In this document: positions 25,044 through 38,153 of the stretch, piece by piece | Numbering within the stretch: the first letter of the stretch is position 1 | Layout: every line of letters starts with the position of its first letter | Source: Paratinospora sagittata | Taxonomy: Eukaryota; Streptophyta; Magnoliopsida; Ranunculales; Menispermaceae | Length of the DNA stretch: 64,000 nt | Direction of reading: 5' to 3' | Assembly: GCA_035771175.1 (NCBI GenBank) | Contig: CM069602.1 | Span: 11,741,116 to 11,805,115 of the forward strand | Translations under genes and position numbers: made by a program | The notes under the pieces: model-generated | The model's database searches: none | The model's input: only the letters and a program-made list of their open reading frames with translations | What the model was told of the DNA's origin: nothing

Positions 25044-26549
25044 CGTAATCTCCTGTTCATGAGCATTGTAATCTACTGTTCATCAGCACGCCGTAATCTC
25101 CTGTTCATCCGCACGCCCCTTATACCTGCTGCCGTAATCACCTGTCCATGAGCACGCCGTATTCTACTGTTCATCAGCACGCCCCTTATACCTGCCGCCG
25201 TAATCTCCTGTTCATGAGAACGCCGTATCCTCCTGTTCATCAGCACGCGCCGTATTCTACTGTTCATCAGCACGCCCCTTATACCTGCAGCCGTAATCTC
25301 CTGTTCATGAGCACGCCGTATCCTCCTGTTCATCAGCACGCCGTAATCTCCTGTTCATCAGCACGCCCCTTATACCTACCGCCGTAATCTCCTGTTCATC
25401 AGCACGCCGTATTCTCCTCTTCATCAACACGCGCCGTATTCTACTGTTCATCAGCACGCCCCTTATACCTGCCGCCGTAATCTCCTGTTCATGAGAACGC
25501 CGTATCCTCCTGTTCATCAGCACGCGCCGTATTCTACTGTTCATCAGCACGCCCCTTATACCTGCAGCCGTCATCTCCTGTTCATGAGCACGCCGTATCC
25601 TCCTGTTCATCAGCACGCCGTAATCTCCTGTTCATCAGCACGCCCCTTATACCTACCGCCGTAATCTCCTGTTCATCAGCACGCCGTATTCTCCTCTTCA
25701 TCAACACGCCCCTTATACCTGCCGCCGTAATCTCCTGTTCATGAGCACGCCGTATCCTCCTGTTCATCAGCACGCGCCGTATTCTACTGTTCATCAGCAC
25801 GCCCCTTATACCTGCAGCCGTAATCTCCTGTTCATGAGCACGCCGTATCCTCCTGTTCATCAGCACGCCGTAATCTCCTGTTCATCAGCACGCCCCTTAT
25901 ACCTACCGCCGTAATCTCCTGTTCATCAGCACGCCGTATTCTCCTCTTCATCAACACGCCCCTTATACCTGCCGCCGTAATCTCCTGTTCATGAGCACGC
26001 CGTATCCTCCTGTTCATCAGCACGCGCCGTATTCTACTGTTCATCAGCACGCCCCTTATACCTGCAGCCGTAATCTCCTGTTCATGAGCACGCCGTATCC
26101 TCCTGTTCATCACCACGCCGTAATCTCCTGTTCATCAGCACGCCCCTTATACCTACCGCCGTAATCTCCTGTTCATCAGCACGCCGTATTCTCCTGTTCA
26201 TCAGCACGCCGTAATCTCCTGTTCATCAGCACGCCGTATCCTCCTGTTCATCAGCACGCGCCGTATTCTACTGTTCATCAGCACGCCGTAATCTCCTGTT
26301 CATCAGCACGCCCCTTATACCTGCCGCCGTAATCTCCTGTTCATGAGCACGCCGTATCCTCCTGTTCATCAGCACGCCCCTTATACCTACCGCCGTAATC
26401 TCCTGTTCATCAGCACGACGTATTCTCCTCTTCATCAACACGCCCCTTATACCTGCCGCCGTAATCTCCTGTTCATGAGCACGCCGTATCCTCCTGTTCA
26501 TCAGCACGCGCCGTATTCTACTGTTCATCAGCACGCCGTAATCTCCTGT
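25044..26549 (-). repeat. Minisatellite array M4 at the promoter of L4
   Basis: Same unit order and length as M2. Confidence 0.92.
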
Positions 26550-26869
26550 TTAATTTTAGAATTAGTGGTGTTCACATAGAAATGGGCCCCACTCATGAGA
26601 GCAGTAATTGAGGTCATGAAAATGAATTTTGTGATTTCACCAATTTGAACAGCTTAGGAACAATGTTTTTAAGAGTCCGTTGTTATAATATTTTAGAATT
26701 AGTGGTGTTCACGTAGAAATGGTCCCCACTCATGACCAATTTGAACAGCTTAGGAACAATGTTTTTAAGAGTCCGTTGTTATAATATTTTAGAATTAGTA
26801 GTGTTCACGTAGAAATGGGCCCCACTCATGAGAGCAGTAATTGAGGTCATGAAAATGAATTTTGTGATT
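26550..26869 (-). repeat. 137-bp repeat cluster downstream of L5
   Basis: Three-copy arrangement as in the other 3683-bp units. Confidence 0.9.
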
Positions 26870-27296
26870 TATACAAGATAAAATTGTCTCAAAAGTACTA
26901 TCCAATTATACTATAGCCTGATCTATAAACATCGGTCTTCATTCTATTTATTGGGTAATTCGCATCAACATCTTTCAATTAATTGAAATATATGAGTGAA
27001 GAATGGTTTGCAGCGGGCTTATTTTAAACTTAAGGATATAGCGTATTCGATCAAACTCTGCTCCATAGACCATAGTGTTTGAACATCATTGGTGGAGGCA
27101 GTTACCCTAGACTAGCCAATCGTATGACTAAATCTGCGGCTACATTGATGATGAGATTGATCACTGTTAATTGAAATAGATGACATTCTTACAAATTCTC
27201 ACTTACAAATTCTCAAAGCTTAGAAAATATCCTAAAATAAAAATAAAAACTACAACATGCAAATTGCATGTAGAAAAAGTAGCTATATATGTAACG

Positions 27297-28617
27297 CTAA
27301 TGAAGATATAATCTTTTGTTGTAGTTAGCCTTGAAACAAGCCTGCCTTAGTTTCTTTGTTTTCTCCTCAAGATCCAACTCTGGCATCTCTTCCATCAACT
27401 TCCTTTGTTCCTCCAATAACCTCAAAGCGTCTCTTATCTTCATATCTCTACCAGCCCCTTCTCCTTCCCCCATTTCCTGCAGTACATAATTAATATTCAA
27501 GTAATTATATTAATCAGAACTTCCCCAAGTTAAGATATAAGAATACTTATAAAGATCAATATATAATGACGATTAATACCTGAACATTGTTGATAAGGGT
27601 CTGCAAGCTCATCAACTTTCTGTGAGGCCATCTAGGGATGCCCAATTCCCTGCACCTCTTCTTCAGCAACGTTAAGCCCACCTTAAGTTCTTTTGCAGCT
27701 TGTGCTATGGGCATGTAGAAGTAGCGTGAGATGGTAGCGCGTGATAGAGGCTCACTTGAGGATGAAGTAGTACTACCACTGATGCTCCTGCACCCTTCTC
27801 TTTGCTTCATCTTCACCCTCTTCAGTTTCGTCATGGATTCCACATGACCAGTACTACTAATACTGCTTCTGCTGCTGCTAATCATCCCCTCTCCATTTTC
27901 ATGCATCACAATTTGTTGTTTCTCTGCTTCTAATCCAATCCTCATTTCATTCAAACCTCCAAATTCCTTCTCCCATCCACTACTGCTCATCATACTCCCT
28001 ATACAAATTACAGTAGCAAATTAATCAACACAAAGAGGATGAAATTGCCAATCCGTTAGTAATAAAGTAGAATGTAAAGTGGATTGAGCATTGATACTCA
28101 CCTTGAAGTTCATTAAGTTGGCTTGGAAAGTCGTCTTCATCCATTGAAGAATTCATGAAGGGTAGTTCTACTGCCTCGCGTAAACCATCTTCCAGAAGAG
28201 GCTCCCACATATATGGGCTGCTACCAAAACTTGAACAGTCACTTCAATAACTTACGAATAGAGAATTAGAGAGCTGGATATTATATATAGAAACAATTTC
28301 AAATTTTATGTTTAAGAACCAAACGAACTTAAAGAAAACTTATTTGTGGTTCATAAGACTTAAATTTCGAAGCAAAGTTTTATTTCTCCTATCAAGTAAT
28401 CAAGTAATAATATAAAACCAGACCCCTAAAATCACTGTTCTTAAGCTGTATGTAATATGGGACAACATTAATTTCATTCACGTCCTCTTTCATTTATCTA
28501 ATATTACCTGAAATCAACTGGGTGGAGTTGGTTTGATAAGAGAAATGGGTCTTCTCCAATATCCACCATTTCATACACACAGCGGCAGGCGTTTTGAAGG
28601 GACTGATTCCTCTCCAT
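27297..28617 (-). CDS. RKD: RKD-type RWP-RK transcription factor, left copy L5
   Basis: Exons 28,617-28,508; 28,217-28,102; 27,998-27,580; 27,476-27,297. Identical to L4 as far as I can read. Confidence 0.9.
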
Positions 28618-28726
28618 GTCTCTGTCAGCTGAGAAGTGACTTATTCATCATCATCATCTGCTGAAACTGAGCAAGTGAGTGTCATTTATAGACAAGAGGA
28701 GACAGGAGCGTGGTGATGAACACGAC

Positions 28727-30232
28727 CGTAATCTCCTGTTCATGAGCATTGTAATCTACTGTTCATCAGCACGCCGTAATCTCCTGTTCATCCGCACGCC
28801 CCTTATACCTGCTGCCGTAATCACCTGTCCATGAGCACGCCGTATTCTACTGTTCATCAGCACGCCCCTTATACCTGCCGCCGTAATCTCCTGTTCATGA
28901 GAACGCCGTATCCTCCTGTTCATCAGCACGCGCCGTATTCTACTGTTCATCAGCACGCCCCTTATACCTGCAGCCGTAATCTCCTGTTCATGAGCACGCC
29001 GTATCCTCCTGTTCATCAGCACGCCGTAATCTCCTGTTCATCAGCACGCCCCTTATACCTACCGCCGTAATCTCCTGTTCATCAGCACGCCGTATTCTCC
29101 TCTTCATCAACACGCGCCGTATTCTACTGTTCATCAGCACGCCCCTTATACCTGCCGCCGTAATCTCCTGTTCATGAGAACGCCGTATCCTCCTGTTCAT
29201 CAGCACGCGCCGTATTCTACTGTTCATCAGCACGCCCCTTATACCTGCAGCCGTCATCTCCTGTTCATGAGCACGCCGTATCCTCCTGTTCATCAGCACG
29301 CCGTAATCTCCTGTTCATCAGCACGCCCCTTATACCTACCGCCGTAATCTCCTGTTCATCAGCACGCCGTATTCTCCTCTTCATCAACACGCCCCTTATA
29401 CCTGCCGCCGTAATCTCCTGTTCATGAGCACGCCGTATCCTCCTGTTCATCAGCACGCGCCGTATTCTACTGTTCATCAGCACGCCCCTTATACCTGCAG
29501 CCGTAATCTCCTGTTCATGAGCACGCCGTATCCTCCTGTTCATCAGCACGCCGTAATCTCCTGTTCATCAGCACGCCCCTTATACCTACCGCCGTAATCT
29601 CCTGTTCATCAGCACGCCGTATTCTCCTCTTCATCAACACGCCCCTTATACCTGCCGCCGTAATCTCCTGTTCATGAGCACGCCGTATCCTCCTGTTCAT
29701 CAGCACGCGCCGTATTCTACTGTTCATCAGCACGCCCCTTATACCTGCAGCCGTAATCTCCTGTTCATGAGCACGCCGTATCCTCCTGTTCATCACCACG
29801 CCGTAATCTCCTGTTCATCAGCACGCCCCTTATACCTACCGCCGTAATCTCCTGTTCATCAGCACGCCGTATTCTCCTGTTCATCAGCACGCCGTAATCT
29901 CCTGTTCATCAGCACGCCGTATCCTCCTGTTCATCAGCACGCGCCGTATTCTACTGTTCATCAGCACGCCGTAATCTCCTGTTCATCAGCACGCCCCTTA
30001 TACCTGCCGCCGTAATCTCCTGTTCATGAGCACGCCGTATCCTCCTGTTCATCAGCACGCCCCTTATACCTACCGCCGTAATCTCCTGTTCATCAGCACG
30101 ACGTATTCTCCTCTTCATCAACACGCCCCTTATACCTGCCGCCGTAATCTCCTGTTCATGAGCACGCCGTATCCTCCTGTTCATCAGCACGCGCCGTATT
30201 CTACTGTTCATCAGCACGCCGTAATCTCCTGT
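28727..30232 (-). repeat. Minisatellite array M5 at the promoter of L5
   Basis: Same unit order and length as M2. Confidence 0.92.
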
Positions 30233-30552
30233 TTAATTTTAGAATTAGTGGTGTTCACATAGAAATGGGCCCCACTCATGAGAGCAGTAATTGAGGTCAT
30301 GAAAATGAATTTTGTGATTTCACCAATTTGAACAGCTTAGGAACAATGTTTTTAAGAGTCCGTTGTTATAATATTTTAGAATTAGTGGTGTTCACGTAGA
30401 AATGGTCCCCACTCATGACCAATTTGAACAGCTTAGGAACAATGTTTTTAAGAGTCCGTTGTTATAATATTTTAGAATTAGTAGTGTTCACGTAGAAATG
30501 GGCCCCACTCATGAGAGCAGTAATTGAGGTCATGAAAATGAATTTTGTGATT
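30233..30552 (-). repeat. 137-bp repeat cluster downstream of L6
   Basis: Three-copy arrangement as in the other 3683-bp units. Confidence 0.9.
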
Positions 30553-30979
30553 TATACAAGATAAAATTGTCTCAAAAGTACTATCCAATTATACTATAGC
30601 CTGATCTATAAACATCGGTCTTCATTCTATTTATTGGGTAATTCGCATCAACATCTTTCAATTAATTGAAATATATGAGTGAAGAATGGTTTGCAGCGGG
30701 CTTATTTTAAACTTAAGGATATAGCGTATTCGATCAAACTCTGCTCCATAGACCATAGTGTTTGAACATCATTGGTGGAGGCAGTTACCCTAGACTAGCC
30801 AATCGTATGACTAAATCTGCGGCTACATTGATGATGAGATTGATCACTGTTAATTGAAATAGATGACATTCTTACAAATTCTCACTTACAAATTCTCAAA
30901 GCTTAGAAAATATCCTAAAATAAAAATAAAAACTACAACATGCAAATTGCATGTAGAAAAAGTAGCTATATATGTAACG

Positions 30980-32300
30980 CTAATGAAGATATAATCTTTT
31001 GTTGTAGTTAGCCTTGAAACAAGCCTGCCTTAGTTTCTTTGTTTTCTCCTCAAGATCCAACTCTGGCATCTCTTCCATCAACTTCCTTTGTTCCTCCAAT
31101 AACCTCAAAGCGTCTCTTATCTTCATATCTCTACCAGCCCCTTCTCCTTCCCCCATTTCCTGCAGTACATAATTAATATTCAAGTAATTATATTAATCAG
31201 AACTTCCCCAAGTTAAGATATAAGAATACTTATAAAGATCAATATATAATGACGATTAATACCTGAACATTGTTGATAAGGGTCTGCAAGCTCATCAACT
31301 TTCTGTGAGGCCATCTAGGGATGCCCAATTCCCTGCACCTCTTCTTCAGCAACGTTAAGCCCACCTTAAGTTCTTTTGCAGCTTGTGCTATGGGCATGTA
31401 GAAGTAGCGTGAGATGGTAGCGCGTGATAGAGGCTCACTTGAGGATGAAGTAGTACTACCACTGATGCTCCTGCACCCTTCTCTTTGCTTCATCTTCACC
31501 CTCTTCAGTTTCGTCATGGATTCCACATGACCAGTACTACTAATACTGCTTCTGCTGCTGCTAATCATCCCCTCTCCATTTTCATGCATCACAATTTGTT
31601 GTTTCTCTGCTTCTAATCCAATCCTCATTTCATTCAAACCTCCAAATTCCTTCTCCCATCCACTACTGCTCATCATACTCCCTATACAAATTACAGTAGC
31701 AAATTAATCAACACAAAGAGGATGAAATTGCCAATCCGTTAGTAATAAAGTAGAATGTAAAGTGGATTGAGCATTGATACTCACCTTGAAGTTCATTAAG
31801 TTGGCTTGGAAAGTCGTCTTCATCCATTGAAGAATTCATGAAGGGTAGTTCTACTGCCTCGCGTAAACCATCTTCCAGAAGAGGCTCCCACATATATGGG
31901 CTGCTACCAAAACTTGAACAGTCACTTCAATAACTTACGAATAGAGAATTAGAGAGCTGGATATTATATATAGAAACAATTTCAAATTTTATGTTTAAGA
32001 ACCAAACGAACTTAAAGAAAACTTATTTGTGGTTCATAAGACTTAAATTTCGAAGCAAAGTTTTATTTCTCCTATCAAGTAATCAAGTAATAATATAAAA
32101 CCAGACCCCTAAAATCACTGTTCTTAAGCTGTATGTAATATGGGACAACATTAATTTCATTCACGTCCTCTTTCATTTATCTAATATTACCTGAAATCAA
32201 CTGGGTGGAGTTGGTTTGATAAGAGAAATGGGTCTTCTCCAATATCCACCATTTCATACACACAGCGGCAGGCGTTTTGAAGGGACTGATTCCTCTCCAT
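30980..32300 (-). CDS. RKD: RKD-type RWP-RK transcription factor, left copy L6
   Basis: Exons 32,300-32,191; 31,900-31,785; 31,681-31,263; 31,159-30,980. Identical to L4 and L5 as far as I can read. Confidence 0.9.
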
Positions 32301-32409
32301 GTCTCTGTCAGCTGAGAAGTGACTTATTCATCATCATCATCTGCTGAAACTGAGCAAGTGAGTGTCATTTATAGACAAGAGGAGACAGGAGCGTGGTGAT
32401 GAACACGAC

Positions 32410-33915
32410 CGTAATCTCCTGTTCATGAGCATTGTAATCTACTGTTCATCAGCACGCCGTAATCTCCTGTTCATCCGCACGCCCCTTATACCTGCTGCCG
32501 TAATCACCTGTCCATGAGCACGCCGTATTCTACTGTTCATCAGCACGCCCCTTATACCTGCCGCCGTAATCTCCTGTTCATGAGAACGCCGTATCCTCCT
32601 GTTCATCAGCACGCGCCGTATTCTACTGTTCATCAGCACGCCCCTTATACCTGCAGCCGTAATCTCCTGTTCATGAGCACGCCGTATCCTCCTGTTCATC
32701 AGCACGCCGTAATCTCCTGTTCATCAGCACGCCCCTTATACCTACCGCCGTAATCTCCTGTTCATCAGCACGCCGTATTCTCCTCTTCATCAACACGCGC
32801 CGTATTCTACTGTTCATCAGCACGCCCCTTATACCTGCCGCCGTAATCTCCTGTTCATGAGAACGCCGTATCCTCCTGTTCATCAGCACGCGCCGTATTC
32901 TACTGTTCATCAGCACGCCCCTTATACCTGCAGCCGTCATCTCCTGTTCATGAGCACGCCGTATCCTCCTGTTCATCAGCACGCCGTAATCTCCTGTTCA
33001 TCAGCACGCCCCTTATACCTACCGCCGTAATCTCCTGTTCATCAGCACGCCGTATTCTCCTCTTCATCAACACGCCCCTTATACCTGCCGCCGTAATCTC
33101 CTGTTCATGAGCACGCCGTATCCTCCTGTTCATCAGCACGCGCCGTATTCTACTGTTCATCAGCACGCCCCTTATACCTGCAGCCGTAATCTCCTGTTCA
33201 TGAGCACGCCGTATCCTCCTGTTCATCAGCACGCCGTAATCTCCTGTTCATCAGCACGCCCCTTATACCTACCGCCGTAATCTCCTGTTCATCAGCACGC
33301 CGTATTCTCCTCTTCATCAACACGCCCCTTATACCTGCCGCCGTAATCTCCTGTTCATGAGCACGCCGTATCCTCCTGTTCATCAGCACGCGCCGTATTC
33401 TACTGTTCATCAGCACGCCCCTTATACCTGCAGCCGTAATCTCCTGTTCATGAGCACGCCGTATCCTCCTGTTCATCACCACGCCGTAATCTCCTGTTCA
33501 TCAGCACGCCCCTTATACCTACCGCCGTAATCTCCTGTTCATCAGCACGCCGTATTCTCCTGTTCATCAGCACGCCGTAATCTCCTGTTCATCAGCACGC
33601 CGTATCCTCCTGTTCATCAGCACGCGCCGTATTCTACTGTTCATCAGCACGCCGTAATCTCCTGTTCATCAGCACGCCCCTTATACCTGCCGCCGTAATC
33701 TCCTGTTCATGAGCACGCCGTATCCTCCTGTTCATCAGCACGCCCCTTATACCTACCGCCGTAATCTCCTGTTCATCAGCACGACGTATTCTCCTCTTCA
33801 TCAACACGCCCCTTATACCTGCCGCCGTAATCTCCTGTTCATGAGCACGCCGTATCCTCCTGTTCATCAGCACGCGCCGTATTCTACTGTTCATCAGCAC
33901 GCCGTAATCTCCTGT
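32410..33915 (-). repeat. Minisatellite array M6 at the promoter of L6
   Basis: Same unit order and length as M2. Confidence 0.92.
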
Positions 33916-34235
33916 TTAATTTTAGAATTAGTGGTGTTCACATAGAAATGGGCCCCACTCATGAGAGCAGTAATTGAGGTCATGAAAATGAATTTTGTGA
34001 TTTCACCAATTTGAACAGCTTAGGAACAATGTTTTTAAGAGTCCGTTGTTATAATATTTTAGAATTAGTGGTGTTCACGTAGAAATGGTCCCCACTCATG
34101 ACCAATTTGAACAGCTTAGGAACAATGTTTTTAAGAGTCCGTTGTTATAATATTTTAGAATTAGTAGTGTTCACGTAGAAATGGGCCCCACTCATGAGAG
34201 CAGTAATTGAGGTCATGAAAATGAATTTTGTGATT
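33916..34235 (-). repeat. 137-bp repeat cluster downstream of L7
   Basis: Three-copy arrangement as in the other 3683-bp units. Confidence 0.9.
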
Positions 34236-34663
34236 TATACAAGATAAAATTGTCTCAAAAGTACTATCCAATTATACTATAGCCTGATCTATAAACATCG
34301 GTCTTCATTCTATTTATTGGGTAATTCGCATCAACATCTTTCAATTAATTGAAATATATGAGTGAAGAATGGTTTGCAGCGGGCTTATTTTAAACTTAAG
34401 GATATAGCGTATTCGATCAAACTCTGCTCCATAGACCATAGTGTTTGAACATCATTGGTGGAGGCAGTTACCCTAGACTAGCCAATCGTATGACTAAATC
34501 TGCGGCTACATTGATGATGAGATTGATCACTGTTAATTGAAATAGATGACATTCTTACAAATTCTCACTTACAAATTCTCAAAGCTTAGAAAATATCCTA
34601 AAATAAAAATAAAAACTACAACATGCAAATTGCATGTAGAAAAAAGTAGCTATATATGTAACG

Positions 34664-35984
34664 CTAATGAAGATATAATCTTTTGTTGTAGTTAGCCTTG
34701 AAACAAGCCTGCCTTAGTTTCTTTGTTTTCTCCTCAAGATCCAACTCTGGCATCTCTTCCATCAACTTCCTTTGTTCCTCCAATAACCTCAAAGCGTCTC
34801 TTATCTTCATATCTCTACCAGCCCCTTCTCCTTCCCCCATTTCCTGCAGTACATAATTAATATTCAAGTAATTATATTAATCAGAACTTCCCCAAGTTAA
34901 GATATAAGAATACTTATAAAGATCAATATATAATGACGATTAATACCTGAACATTGTTGATAAGGGTCTGCAAGCTCATCAACTTTCTGTGAGGCCATCT
35001 AGGGATGCCCAATTCCCTGCACCTCTTCTTCAGCAACGTTAAGCCCACCTTAAGTTCTTTTGCAGCTTGTGCTATGGGCATGTAGAAGTAGCGTGAGATG
35101 GTAGCGCGTGATAGAGGCTCACTTGAGGATGAAGTAGTACTACCACTGATGCTCCTGCACCCTTCTCTTTGCTTCATCTTCACCCTCTTCAGTTTCGTCA
35201 TGGATTCCACATGACCAGTACTACTAATACTGCTTCTGCTGCTGCTAATCATCCCCTCTCCATTTTCATGCATCACAATTTGTTGTTTCTCTGCTTCTAA
35301 TCCAATCCTCATTTCATTCAAACCTCCAAATTCCTTCTCCCATCCACTACTGCTCATCATACTCCCTATACAAATTACAGTAGCAAATTAATCAACACAA
35401 AGAGGATGAAATTGCCAATCCGTTAGTAATAAAGTAGAATGTAAAGTGGATTGAGCATTGATACTCACCTTGAAGTTCATTAAGTTGGCTTGGAAAGTCG
35501 TCTTCATCCATTGAAGAATTCATGAAGGGTAGTTCTACTGCCTCGCGTAAACCATCTTCCAGAAGAGGCTCCCACATATATGGGCTGCTACCAAAACTTG
35601 AACAGTCACTTCAATAACTTACGAATAGAGAATTAGAGAGCTGGATATTATATATAGAAACAATTTCAAATTTTATGTTTAAGAACCAAAAGAACTTAAA
35701 GAAAACTTATTTGTGGTTCATAAGACTTAAATTTCGAAGCAAAGTTTTATTTCTCCTATCAAGTAATCAAGTAATAATATAAAACCAGACCCCTAAAATC
35801 ACTGTTCTTAAGCTGTATGTAATATGGGACAACATTAATTTCATTCACGTCCTCTTTCATTTATCTAATATTACCTGAAATCAACTGGGTGGAGTTGGTT
35901 TGATAAGAGAAATGGGTCTTCTCCAATATCCACCATTTCATACACACAGCGGCAGGCGTTTTGAAGGGACTGATTCCTCTCCAT
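34664..35984 (-). CDS. RKD: RKD-type RWP-RK transcription factor, left copy L7 (nearest the gap)
   Basis: Exons 35,984-35,875; 35,584-35,469; 35,365-34,947; 34,843-34,664. The protein is the same as the other left copies. Unit-specific changes are outside the exons: one extra A in the 3' flank (near 34,640) and one substitution in intron 1 ('accaaaagaac' near 35,690). Confidence 0.9.
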
Positions 35985-36093
35985 GTCTCTGTCAGCTGAG
36001 AAGTGACTTATTCATCATCATCATCTGCTGAAACTGAGCAAGTGAGTGTCATTTATAGACAAGAGGAGACAGGAGCGTGGTGATGAACACGAC

Positions 36094-37080
36094 CGTAATC
36101 TCCTGTTCATGAGCATTGTAATCTACTGTTCATCAGCACGCCGTAATCTCCTGTTCATCCGCACGCCCCTGTATACCTGCTGCCGTAATCACCTGTCCAT
36201 GAGCACGCCGTATTCTACTGTTCATCAGCACGCCCCTTATACCTGCCGCCGTAATCTCCTGTTCATGAGAACGCCGTATCCTCCTGTTCATCAGCACGCG
36301 CCGTATTCTACTGTTCATCAGCACGCCCCTTATAATTTATACCTGCAGCCGTAATCTCCTGTTCATGAGCACGCCGTATCCTCCTGTTCATCAGCACGCC
36401 GTAATCTCCTGTTCATCAGCACGCCCCTTATACCTACCGCCGTAATCTCCTGTTCATCAGCACGCCGTATTCTCCTCTTCATCAACACGCGCCGTATTCT
36501 ACTGTTCATCAGCACGCCCCTTATACCTGCCGCCGTAATCTCCTGTTCATGAGAACGCCGTATCCTCCTGTTCATCAGCACGCGCCGTATTCTACTGTTC
36601 ATCAGCACGCCCCTTATACCTGCAGCCGTCATCTCCTGTTCATGAGCACGCCGTATCCTCCTGTTCATCAGCACGCCCGTAATCTCCTGTTCATCAGCAC
36701 GCCCCTTATACCTACCGCCGTAATCTCCTGTTTCATCAGCACGCCGTATTCTCCTCTTCATCAACACGCCCCTTATACCTGCCGCCGTAATCTCCTGTTC
36801 ATGAGCACGCCGTATCCTCCTGTTCATCAGCACGCGCCGTATTCTACTGTTCATCAGCACGCCCCTTATACCTGCAGCCGTAATCTCCTGTTCATGAGCA
36901 CGCCGTATCCTCCTGTTCATCAGCACGCCGTAATCTCCTGTTCATCAGCACGCCCCTTATACCTACCGCCGTAATCTCCTGTTCATCAGCACGCCGTATT
37001 CTCCTCTTCATCAACACGCCCCTTATACCTGCCGCCGTAATCTCCTGTTCATGAGCACGCCGTATCCTCCTGTTCATCAA
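36094..37080 (-). repeat. Minisatellite array M7 at the promoter of L7, cut by the gap
   Basis: Follows the M2 pattern but with several private small indels: 'cgcccctgtatacc' (36,163-36,177), an inserted 'ataattt' (near 36,332), 'gcacgcccgtaat' (near 36,670) and 'ctgtttcatc' (near 36,729). It runs into the N block. Confidence 0.9.
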
Positions 37081-37180
37081 NNNNNNNNNNNNNNNNNNNN
37101 NNNNNNNNNNNNNNNNNNNNNNNNNNNNNNNNNNNNNNNNNNNNNNNNNNNNNNNNNNNNNNNNNNNNNNNNNNNNNNNN
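37081..37180. other. Assembly gap (100 N)
   Basis: Exactly 100 unknown bases, a length commonly used for a gap of unknown size. The left side is minisatellite in minus orientation. The right side starts in a 137-bp repeat followed by minisatellite in plus orientation. Confidence 0.98.
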
Positions 37181-37213
37181 ACTACTCTCATGAGCGGGGC
37201 CCGTTTCTACGTG

Positions 37214-38060
37214 AACAGGAGATTACGGCATGCTGATAAACAGGAGATTACGGCGGCAGGTATATGGGGCATACTGATGAACAGGAGATTAAGGCGTGCT
37301 GATGAACAGTAGAATACGGCGTGCGGATGAACAGGAGATTACGGCGGCAGGTATACGGGGCGTGCTGATGAACAGGAGATTACGGCGTGAGGTATAAGGG
37401 GCGTGCTGATGAACAGGAGATTACGGCGTGCTGATGAACAGGAGATACGGCTTGAGGTATAAGGGGCGTGCTGATGAACAGTAGATTACGGCGGCAGGTA
37501 TAAGGGGCGTGCTGATGAACAGTAAATTACGGCGTGCGTGCTGATGAACAGTAGATTACGGCGGCAGGTATAAGGGGCGTGCTGACGAACAGTAAATTAC
37601 GGCGTGAGGTATAAGGGGCGTGTTGATGAACAGGAGATTACGGCGGAATACGGCGTGCTGATGAACAGGAGAATACGGCGTGCTGATGAACAGTAGACTA
37701 CGGCGGCAGGTACAAAGGGCGTGCTGATGAACAGGAGAATACGGCGTGCTGATGAACAGGAGAATACGGCGTGAGATATAAGGGGCGTGTTGATGAACAT
37801 GAGATTACGGCGGCTGATGAACAGGAGAATACGGCGTGCTGATGAACAGTAGATTACGGCGGCAGGTATAAAGGGCGTGCTGATGAACAGGAAATTACGG
37901 CGTGAGGTATAAGGGGCGTGTTTATGAACAGGAGATTACGGCGGCTGATGAACAGGAGAATAAGGCGTGCTGATGAACAGGAGAATACGGCGTGCTGATG
38001 GACAGTAGACTACGGCACGGCGTGCTGATGAACAGGAGATTACGGCCGTGTTCATCAGCA
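37214..38060 (+). repeat. Minisatellite array R1 at the promoter of RKD copy P1
   Basis: 847 bp of units containing GATGAACAGGAGATTACGGC with modules 'ggcaggtataaggggc' or 'gtgaggtataagg'. It starts directly after 'gtttctacgtg' of a 137-bp repeat end (37,181-37,213). Unit order differs from the left arrays and there is no 250-bp higher-order period. Confidence 0.92.
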
Positions 38061-38080
38061 TGCTCCTGTGTCCTCTTGTC

Positions 38081-38087
38081 TATAAAT
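38081..38087 (+). promoter_or_regulatory. TATA box of RKD copy P1
   Basis: TATAAAT, 73 bp before the main ATG at 38,154. The minisatellite ends about 20 bp upstream. Equivalent boxes start at 42,746; 47,411; 51,959; and 57,780 for the other full copies. Confidence 0.75.
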
Positions 38088-38113
38088 GACACTCACTTGC
38101 TCAGTTTCAGCAG

Positions 38114-38146
38114 ATGATGATGATGAATCAGTCACTTCTCAGCTGA
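38114..38146 (+). other. Short upstream ORF in the RKD leader (right-array form)
   Basis: ATGATGATGATG then N-Q-S-L-L-S and TGA, 10 codons, ending 7 bp before the main start. It lies where transcription would begin by TATA spacing, so its presence in the mRNA is uncertain. Confidence 0.45.
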
Positions 38147-38153
38147 CAGAGAC

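Noticed and set aside
36363..36926. Long open frames in the minisatellites on both strands (up to 187 aa, Arg/Ile/Met-rich or His/Pro/Tyr-rich)
   Set aside because: They arise because common unit combinations are multiples of three and lack stops. The peptides mirror the repeat, occur on both strands and have no splice or start context.
37597..37800. 67-aa minus-strand frame repeated in every right minisatellite
   Set aside because: Repeat-derived shadow that lies wholly within the array.
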